A DNA stretch of 64,000 nt from Virgisporangium aurantiacum. Lineage in GTDB: Bacteria; Actinomycetota; Actinomycetes; Mycobacteriales; Micromonosporaceae. Below, one piece after another: positions 51,216-64,000 of the stretch. The notes beneath the pieces were generated by a model that worked only from the letters and a program-made list of their open reading frames with translations, was not told where the DNA came from and searched no databases. The stretch covers positions 1 to 64,000 of the forward strand of contig NZ_BOPG01000050.1 of NCBI RefSeq assembly GCF_016863635.1. Reading direction: 5' to 3'. Within the stretch, counting starts at the first letter, position 1. Every line of letters begins with the position of its first letter. Both the position numbers and the translations under genes were made by a program.

Positions 51216-51575
51216 ATGGCGTACGGGGCGGTGCTGGTGATCGGGCTCGATCCCGTCCGGATACCGGGCTGGGACCCGGAACCGGTCGTGGCGGGCATCA
51301 AACGGGGCCAGGCCCGGTTCGACGAACTGGGCATCGAGGCCGACATGTGCCTGGTGGTCCCCGACGACGATCCCGAGGGGGTGATCGTCGCCGCCCTCAC
51401 CGCGAAGCCCTACGCGTGCGTGGTGGTGGGCGGCGGCATCCGCAAGCACGAACCGCTGCTCGACCTCTTCGAGCGGATCGTCAACCTGGTCCGGCGGCAC
51501 GCCCCGGACGCGGCGATCGCCTTCAACAACGCTCCCGACGACACCGCCGACGCGGCCCTGCGCTGGCTGCGCTAG
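51216..51575 (+). CDS. Conserved-looking 119-aa protein, Rossmann-like fold
   Basis: Starts MAYGAVLVIGLDPVRIPGWD. It alternates strands and helices (VLVIGLDP, ADMCLVVPDDDPEGVIVAAL, ACVVVGGGIRKHEPLLDLFE) consistent with a small nucleotide-binding or flavodoxin-like fold, but no catalytic motif is recognised. It converges on the VOC gene with a 4-bp overlap. Confidence 0.6.
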   Translation: MAYGAVLVIGLDPVRIPGWDPEPVVAGIKRGQARFDELGIEADMCLVVPDDDPEGVIVAALTAKPYACVVVGGGIRKHEPLLDLFERIVNLVRRHAPDAAIAFNNAPDDTADAALRWLR

Positions 51576-51955
51576 TCCCACTCCCGGGAGAGGCGCCGGA
51601 ACGTCTCCGGGTCGCTGTGGCACGGGATCACGCACAGGACGTGCCCGCCCGGGGCGCTCAGCGTCCGGCACTCCAACCAGCGGCCGGTCTCGACCGCGCC
51701 GAGGCCGATCAGGCGCCGCGTCTCGGCCTCGACGTCGTCGGTCTCGATGTCGACGTGGTAGCGCGGTCGGTCGTCGACCGCCTGCACCGCCAGGACCAGG
51801 TCGGGCAGCGCGCCGGGTAGCGAGGTGAACTGCTCCTCGCCGGGCACCGGGTCGGCCGGCACACCCAGTGCCTGCGACCAGAACGACGCGGCGGCGGGGG
51901 CCTCACCGGTCGGCGCGTCGATCAGGATCGTCGAGAGTCTGCTGCGATGGGTCAC
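51572..51955 (-). CDS. VOC (glyoxalase/bleomycin resistance) family protein
   Basis: A 127-aa protein with a single VOC half-repeat pair: RLSTILIDAPTGEAPAAASFWSQ (beta then helix), RYHVDIETDDVEAETRRLIGLG and LSAPGGHVLCVI. The family includes metal-dependent lyases, dioxygenases and antibiotic-binding proteins. Residues for metal binding are not clear. Overlaps the neighbouring ORF by 4 bp, tail to tail. Confidence 0.75.
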   Translation of the reverse strand: MTHRSRLSTILIDAPTGEAPAAASFWSQALGVPADPVPGEEQFTSLPGALPDLVLAVQAVDDRPRYHVDIETDDVEAETRRLIGLGAVETGRWLECRTLSAPGGHVLCVIPCHSDPETFRRLSREWD

Positions 51956-51962
51956 GGTCGCA

Positions 51963-53129
51963 TTATGTCGTCGCGAACCGTGCGGTCGGTACGGCGGCGG
52001 CGGCGAATCCCGTGGCCACCAGGAAGGTGACGGTGGTGCCGCGGGCGTCGACGACCTGTCCCGCCGTCGCGGATCCGACCGCGATGCCGACGCCGGCGGC
52101 GGTCGTCATCCAGGTGAGCCCCTCGGTGAGGCGGTGCGCGGGCACGGTTTCGTGCACCACCGCGAAGCCGTCGATGAAGGTCGGCGCGAGCGTGAGTCCG
52201 AACAGCGCGGCCGCGGCGAACAGCGCGGGGACGTTCGGCGCCGCGGCAAAACCGAGACTGGTGACCGCGAGCAGCGCGACCGTCCACATGAGACGGTCGC
52301 GGGGCGGCCGGCGCCACCGCCGGACGCCGTACCACAGGCCGCACAGCGCGCTGCTGAGCGCCATCGTCGCCAGGATCCAACCGGCCGCGGCGGGTTCCGT
52401 GGACGCCACGACCGCCACCTCGACCGTGATCGTCGCGACAGCGACGGCGGCGAACGCCGCCAACAGGGGACCGAGCCCGCGGATCGCGTCGCCCGATGGC
52501 TGGGCGGCGACGCTGCGCGCGTCACCTTTCATTCCGACCGCGAGCGCCGCGAGGCCCGCCGTGGCCAGGACCACGGCGGCGATGAGGCCCGCCGACGGGT
52601 CGACCCAGCCGGCGAGGGCGGTGACCGCGACCGGCCCGACCACGAGGATCGTCTCCTCCATCACCGACTCGAACGACAGCGCCGGATGCAGCAGCGGCGA
52701 GCCCCGGTACAGCCGGCTCCACCGCGCCCGCACCAGCGAGCCGATCGCCGGCGTGCTGCCGCCGGCCGCCGCGGCGAGCGTCACGAGCACCGGCGCCGAC
52801 GCGTGCGCCCACACGGCGACGAGCAGCGCGACGCGGGCGCCGGTGGTGCACACCGTCGCGGGGACCAGCACCCGCCGGCACCCGATCCGGTCGACGAGGC
52901 GGCTGGTGACCGGGCTGACCGCCGCGTACGCCAGCGCGTAGCCGGCCGCCACGGCACCGGCGAGCCCGTATGACCCGGTGGTGGCGGAGACGAACAGGAC
53001 GGTGCCCAGCACCGTCATGAAGTGGCCCATGCGCGCGACGACGCCGGCCACCGCGACCAGCACGGTGCCCGGCGCCGCGAAGACCTGCCGGTACGGAGAC
53101 ACGCCACAGCGTTGCTGGCGCGTACCCAT
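51963..53129 (-). CDS. MFS transporter (12 TM)
   Basis: A 388-aa protein from ATG 53129 with 12 hydrophobic helices; the loop 2-3 motif is replaced by SRLVDRIGCRRVLVPA, which still has D-R-x-G-x-R-R as in MFS. It is divergent from a LysR regulator with a gap of about 40 bp, so it may be the target of that regulator. The substrate is unknown. Confidence 0.82.
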   Translation of the reverse strand: MGTRQQRCGVSPYRQVFAAPGTVLVAVAGVVARMGHFMTVLGTVLFVSATTGSYGLAGAVAAGYALAYAAVSPVTSRLVDRIGCRRVLVPATVCTTGARVALLVAVWAHASAPVLVTLAAAAGGSTPAIGSLVRARWSRLYRGSPLLHPALSFESVMEETILVVGPVAVTALAGWVDPSAGLIAAVVLATAGLAALAVGMKGDARSVAAQPSGDAIRGLGPLLAAFAAVAVATITVEVAVVASTEPAAAGWILATMALSSALCGLWYGVRRWRRPPRDRLMWTVALLAVTSLGFAAAPNVPALFAAAALFGLTLAPTFIDGFAVVHETVPAHRLTEGLTWMTTAAGVGIAVGSATAGQVVDARGTTVTFLVATGFAAAAVPTARFATT

Positions 53130-53172
53130 CGGAGCAAGCGGCGGTTTCCGACGCCGAGCGTAAGCTGTGCCG

Positions 53173-54081
53173 ATGCTGGATCTCACCCGCCTGCGCCTGC
53201 TCGAGGAGTTCGCCCGCCGCGGCAGCATCGCCGAGACGGCCGCCGCCCTGGGCTACAGCGCGTCGGCGGTCTCGCAGCAGCTGGCCACGCTGGAGCGGGA
53301 GACCGGCGCCGCGCTGCTCGACCGCACCGCCCGCAGCGCCCGGCTCACCGACGCCGGACGCCGGCTGGCCGCGCACGCGACGTCGATCCTCGCGGCGGTC
53401 GAGGCGGCCGAGGCCGACATCGCCGTGCGGGCGGCGACCCCGGCGGGCCGGGTCGTGGTGGCGGCGTTCCCCGCCGCGGGGCCGGCGTTCGCGCCGGCGC
53501 TGACCCGCCACCTCGGCGCGTACCCGGACCTGGCGCTCATCGTCCGGCAGGCACCGGCGGACTGCGACCTCAACCCGCTCCGCTCCGGCGAGTTCGACGT
53601 GGTCCTCGACGTCGCGTGGAGCCCCGTGCCACCCGACGACACCCTGACCCGGGTGCGCCTGTACCGGGACGCGCTCGTGCTCGCGGTGCCGCCGACCCAC
53701 CGGCTCGCCGACGCCGCCGAGCCGCTCGACCCCGCCGCGTTGCGCGCGGAGACCTGGATCGGCCTGCCGGCGCCGGACCCGAGCCGCGACGCGCTCGACC
53801 GGTTCCTCGGCTCACCCGGCGCCGGCGCGATCCGGTGGGAGTTCGAGGGGCTGGCCACCATCATGTCGCTGGTCGCGCACGGGGCGGGGATCGCGCTGGT
53901 GCCGCTGATCGCGCTCGTCGGCGACCGGCACCGGGTCGCGGTCCGCGAGCTGCCGCCACCGGCGCCGACGTTCGAGGTCCACGCGGTCGTGCGCACCACC
54001 GGCCTCCGCAACCCGGCGGTGGCCGCGACCGTCGCGGCCCTGCGGCAGGCGGCGGACGAGCTGCGCCGGGGCCCGTCATGA
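53173..54081 (+). CDS. LysR-family transcriptional regulator
   Basis: A 302-aa protein from ATG 53173. The helix-turn-helix is LRLLEEFARRGSIAETAAAL then GYSASAVSQQLATLERETGA, and the C-terminal part is a type 2 periplasmic-binding-like effector domain (VVVAAFPAAGPAFAPAL; DVVLDVAWSP). It is divergent from the MFS gene and likely regulates it. It also directly precedes the NRPS cluster, and a role there is possible but not shown. Confidence 0.88.
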   Translation: MLDLTRLRLLEEFARRGSIAETAAALGYSASAVSQQLATLERETGAALLDRTARSARLTDAGRRLAAHATSILAAVEAAEADIAVRAATPAGRVVVAAFPAAGPAFAPALTRHLGAYPDLALIVRQAPADCDLNPLRSGEFDVVLDVAWSPVPPDDTLTRVRLYRDALVLAVPPTHRLADAAEPLDPAALRAETWIGLPAPDPSRDALDRFLGSPGAGAIRWEFEGLATIMSLVAHGAGIALVPLIALVGDRHRVAVRELPPPAPTFEVHAVVRTTGLRNPAVAATVAALRQAADELRRGPS

Positions 54082-54120
54082 CTCCCCGACCCGTCGGCTA
54101 CGCGGATTGAGGATCTTCCG

Positions 54121-60827
<6,707 letters not shown>

Positions 60828-60831
<4 letters not shown>

Positions 60832-62387
60832 CCGGGAGCGTGTTCAGCCGGCTGCGGCGGTCCGCCGAACGGCACGCCGACCTGCCGGCGCTCGAGGTCG
60901 ACGGTCGCGTCTGGACGTACGGCGGGCTGTTCGCGCTCGCCGACCGGTTGGCCGCCGCCGTGTCGGCCGCCGCGCCGGGTTGCCGTCGCGTCGGACTGCT
61001 GACGAACCGCGGGCTGGCCGGCTACGTCGGGTACCTGGCGGCGCTGCGGTGCGGCGCCGCGGCCGTCCCGTTGAGCCCGGCCGCACCGGCGGCGCGCAAC
61101 CGGTGGATCTGCGCCTCGGCCGCGGTCGAGGTCGTCGTCGCCGACGGGAGCGGGGACCTCGACGCCGTCCTGGCCGGCACCGGCACGCCGCGCCTCGTGC
61201 TGAGCGGCGACTGGCCGGACCGGCTGCCGGCGGGCCGGATCACCGCCGTCCGCGCCACCGGCGACGACCTCGCGTACCTGATGTCGACGTCGGGCAGCAC
61301 GGGCACGCCGAAGTGCGTGCCGGTGCGGCACCGGCACGTGCTGCCGTTCCTCGACTTCGCGCTGCGGCAGCGGCCGGTCGGTCCGGGCGACCGGTTCGCG
61401 CAGAACTTCGAGTTGACGTTCGACCTGTGCTCCTACAACCTTTTCGTGGCCTGGACCGCCGGCGCCACGGTCGTGTCGACGACGACGCGCGACGTGCTGT
61501 CGCCGGCCGCGTTCGTCACCGCGCACCGGATCACGCACTGGTACTCGGTGCCGTCGGTGGTGTCGCTCGCCGACCGGCTCGACGCGGTGCCGGCCGGATC
61601 GATGCCGTCGCTGCGGTACAGCCTGTTCTGCGGCGAGCCGCTGACCGTCGACCAGGCCCGTACGTGGGCCGCCGCCGCGCCGGCGAGCGAGCTGTGGAAC
61701 ATCTACGGCCCCACCGAGCTCGTCATGACCTGCGCCGAGTACCGGCTGCCGCGGGACACCGGGCGGTGGCCCGCCACCACGAACGGAACCGTCCCGATCG
61801 GCGCCGTCTACCCGCATCTCGACGGCGTGCTGCTCGCGGCGGACGGTGCGGTGTCCACAGTGGAGGGTTCGGCGGACGGCGAGCTCTGCGTCCGCGGGCC
61901 GCAGCGCTTCGACGGGTACCTCGACCCGTCCGCCGACGCCGGCCGGTTCGTCGAGGTGCGCGACGGGCGCGCCGTCGACGTCACCGGCCCGGTCCGGCGC
62001 GAGCACTGGTACCGCACCGGCGACGTGGTGCGGGTCGAGCCGTCCGGGTACCTCGTGCACCACGGCCGGGTCGACCACCAGGTGAAGATCCGCGGCCACC
62101 GGGTGGAACTGGCCGAGATCGAGGCGGTGCTGCGCACCCACCCGGCGGTACGGGAGTCGGTCGTGCTCGCGGTGCCGGCCGTCGACGGCGACGTCGACCT
62201 GCACGCGTGGTTCGCCGGGCCGGACGCCGACCCGCACGGCCTGGCCGACACCGTCGCCGCACACCTGCCCGACCACATGCGCCCGCACGCCTACCACCAC
62301 CGGGATCCGTTGCCCCGCAACGCAAACGGCAAGGTCGACCGGGCGCTCCTACTGACCGAGGCGACGGGGGGAGTCCACAATGGATGA
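60828..62387 (+). CDS. Free-standing adenylation domain
   Basis: A 519-aa AMP-forming enzyme with A3 LMSTSGSTGTPKCVPV, A5 NIYGPTE, A7 YRTGDVVRV, A8 GRVDHQVKIRGHRVELAEIE and A10 Lys in NANGKVDR. There is no carrier domain. The pocket read by hand is DLYYLCIMTK; Asp235 suggests an alpha- or beta-amino acid substrate, but the rest matches no code that I know. It starts in the NRPS stop (ATGA) and overlaps the carrier gene by 8 bp, so it probably loads that carrier. It may supply the third NRPS module (with C3) or a beta-amino acid type unit for the PKS. Confidence 0.88.
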
Positions 62388-62697
62388 CGATGTGACCGCG
62401 GCGGTCCGCGCCGTGTGGCGCGACGTGCTCGGCACCGCCGACGTGCCGATGGACACGCCGTTCTTCGAGGCCGGCGGCGACTCGCGGCGGCTCGTCGTGC
62501 TGTACGAGCGGCTGAAGGCGGCCACCGGCGCGTCGTTCCCGGCCGCCGCGCTGTTCGAGCACAGCACGGTGCGCGCGCAGGCGGAGCTGCTGTCGGGCAT
62601 CCCGGCTCCGGCCGGCCCGGCGCCGGGCGGGCCCGCCGCCGCGCCGGACCGCGGGGCACTGCTGGCCCGTCGCGCCGAGGCGTCGGGACAGCCGTGA
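62380..62697 (+). CDS. Free-standing carrier protein (PCP/ACP)
   Basis: A 105-aa protein with one carrier domain in residues 1-75. The phosphopantetheine Ser lies in FFEAGGDSRRLVVLYERL. A Pro/Ala/Gly-rich tail of about 30 residues follows, probably a linker or docking segment. It overlaps both neighbours (8 bp with the A domain, GTGA with the PKS), so it is tightly coupled to them. Confidence 0.88.
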   Translation: MDDDVTAAVRAVWRDVLGTADVPMDTPFFEAGGDSRRLVVLYERLKAATGASFPAAALFEHSTVRAQAELLSGIPAPAGPAPGGPAAAPDRGALLARRAEASGQP

Positions 62698-64000
62698 GCG
62701 CCGGCACCGACATCGCGATCACCGGCGCGGCGGGCCGGTTCCCGGACGCGCCGGGCGTCGCCGACCTGTGGGCCAACGTCGCCGCCGGCGTCGTCTCGAC
62801 GCGCCGGATCCCGGACGAGGACCTGCGCGCCGCCGGTGTGCCGGTCGACCAGATCGGCGCGCCGGGGTACGTGCGCGTGGCCGGCATCCTCGACGCGGTC
62901 GGCGACTTCGCGGCCGAGTTCTTCGGCTACGCCGCCGCCGAGGCCGACCTGATCGACCCGCAGCAGCGGCTGTTCCTCGAAGCGTGCTGGGAGGCGCTGG
63001 AGGCGTCCGGGCACGTGCCGCCGCCGGCCGGGCTGAACGCGGCCGTGTTCGCGGCGGCGAGCTTCTCGACGTACACGGCGGCGCTGCACCTGAGCCGGCG
63101 CAACGGCGGCGGCGCGCTCCTCGACGACATGACGCTGCGCCTCGGCGGGCACACCGACTACCTCGCGTCGCGGGTGGCGTACAAGCTGGGCCTGCGCGGG
63201 CCGTCGGTGACGGTGCAGACGGCCTGCTCGTCGTCGTTGACCGCCGTGCACCTGGCCGTGCTGTCGTTGCTGGCCGGCGAGTGCGACCACGCGCTGGCCG
63301 GCGGCGCCGGATTCGACGTGCCGTTCACCGGGTACCGGCACGAGCCCGGCGGGATCCTGTCCGAGGACGGGCTCTGCCGCTCGTTCGACGCGCGGTCGAC
63401 CGGTTCGGCGGTCGGGTCCGGCGTCGGCGTCGTCGTGCTGCGCCGGCTCTCCGACGCGCTCGCCGACGGGGACCCGATCCTCGCGGTGATCCGGGGGAGC
63501 GCGGTCGGCAACGACGGCGCCGCGCGTCCCGGCTTCACCGCGCCGAGCCCCGCCGGTCCGGCGCGGGTGGTCGCCGACGCGTTGGCGGTGGCCGGGGTCG
63601 GCGGTGACGACCTGCGCTACGTGGAGGCGCACGGGTCCGGTACGCCGCTCGGCGACCACGTCGAACTCGTCGGGCTCACCCAGGCGCTGCGGCGCTCCAC
63701 CGACCGGCGCGGCTTCTGCGGGCTGGGCTCGGTGAAGACGAACATCGGGCACGCCGACGCGGCCGCCGGTATCGCCGGCCTGATCAGCGCGATCCGGGTG
63801 GTGCGGACCGGCGCGCCGCCGCCGCACCCGCTGTTCGGGCACGCCCGCGACCACGGCATCCTCGCCGACAGCCCGTTCGTGGTGCCGGCCGACGCGGCGA
63901 CCGGCGACGGGCGGCACGTGCTCGTCAACTCGATGGGTCTCGGCGGCACCAACGCCGCGGTCGTGCTGGGTCCGCCGCCGGAGCCGACCCGGCCGGCGGC
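62694..64000 (+). CDS. Type I polyketide synthase, N-terminal ketosynthase (runs off right edge)
   Basis: From GTG 62694 (VSAGTDIAITGAAGRFPDAP). A complete-looking KS core: DPQQRLFLEACWEALE, active-site Cys in VQTACSSSLTAVH, His in VEAHGSGTPLGD and Lys-His in KTNIGHADAAAGIAGL, ending NSMGLGGTNAAVVL at the window edge. The first active-site His motif is HGSGT rather than the usual HGTGT. The KS would accept the chain from the preceding carrier. Further domains are outside the window. Confidence 0.9.
   Translation, partial: MSAGTDIAITGAAGRFPDAPGVADLWANVAAGVVSTRRIPDEDLRAAGVPVDQIGAPGYVRVAGILDAVGDFAAEFFGYAAAEADLIDPQQRLFLEACWEALEASGHVPPPAGLNAAVFAAASFSTYTAALHLSRRNGGGALLDDMTLRLGGHTDYLASRVAYKLGLRGPSVTVQTACSSSLTAVHLAVLSLLAGECDHALAGGAGFDVPFTGYRHEPGGILSEDGLCRSFDARSTGSAVGSGVGVVVLRRLSDALADGDPILAVIRGSAVGNDGAARPGFTAPSPAGPARVVADALAVAGVGGDDLRYVEAHGSGTPLGDHVELVGLTQALRRSTDRRGFCGLGSVKTNIGHADAAAGIAGLISAIRVVRTGAPPPHPLFGHARDHGILADSPFVVPADAATGDGRHVLVNSMGLGGTNAAVVLGPPPEPTRPA

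Overview
The window is very GC-rich (about 70%), has strong G/C bias at third codon positions, and carries no rRNA or tRNA genes. Long AfsR-type SARP regulators, a SigE-family sigma factor, CU044_5270-type proteins, DUF418, NRPS/PKS genes and a class I lanthipeptide locus all point to a filamentous actinomycete. A Pseudonocardiales-like organism is my guess, but nothing in the window fixes the genus.

Layout. 1-3.2 kb is the edge of a Gram-positive conjugation module on the minus strand (VirB4/TcpF-like N terminus, TcpE-like, a small membrane protein, TcpC-like, a membrane accessory). 3.4-9.2 kb holds two small ORFs, a large secreted subtilase, and a sigma factor with its CU044_5270-type partner. 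9.3-18.4 kb has an MFS exporter and a compact class I lanthipeptide cluster: ABC exporter and FxLD-type precursor on the minus strand, facing LanB, LanC and an unrecognised 58-aa ORF on the plus strand, ending at a strong terminator. 18.4-24.4 kb contains a tiny secreted protein divergent from a large SARP, a membrane protein with a possible TIR-like domain, and a sigma/membrane-partner pair. 24.5-32.3 kb has a molybdopterin oxidoreductase with an apparent frameshift, a DrrAB-type ABC exporter, a short DUF4097-like protein and a second SARP-ATPase. 32.4-44.6 kb is mixed metabolism and regulation, including folD preceded by a sequence that reads as a ZTP riboswitch. 44.6-49.5 kb is a third SARP-ATPase converging on a second DrrAB exporter. 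49.7-54.1 kb is mixed. From 54.1 kb to the right edge an NRPS/PKS cluster begins: a two-module NRPS with a vestigial first C domain and an extra C-terminal C domain, a free-standing A domain, a free-standing carrier protein, and the start of a PKS with a KS domain. The pathway continues past the window.

How it works together. In the lanthipeptide locus the precursor has an F-D-L-D leader motif and six cysteines in the core; LanB would dehydrate Ser/Thr, LanC would close thioether rings, and the ABC protein would export. No leader protease or FxLD-type methyltransferase is visible. The three SARPs are probable pathway regulators. Direct repeats with 11-bp (or 11/12-bp) spacing, the layout SARPs recognise, lie next to SARP1 and upstream of both DrrAB operons. 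The NRPS has a second A domain with a textbook Thr pocket; the C, A and T activities that follow are split over three proteins and lead into a PKS.

Three kinds of DNA structure are not explained by genes: a 13-bp interrupted palindrome (GTCC-NNN-GTGGAC type) scattered through coding regions in one codon phase, a set of intergenic hairpins whose arms contain GATCTTG/CAAGATC, and near-identical direct repeats flanking the divergent lanthipeptide promoter region.
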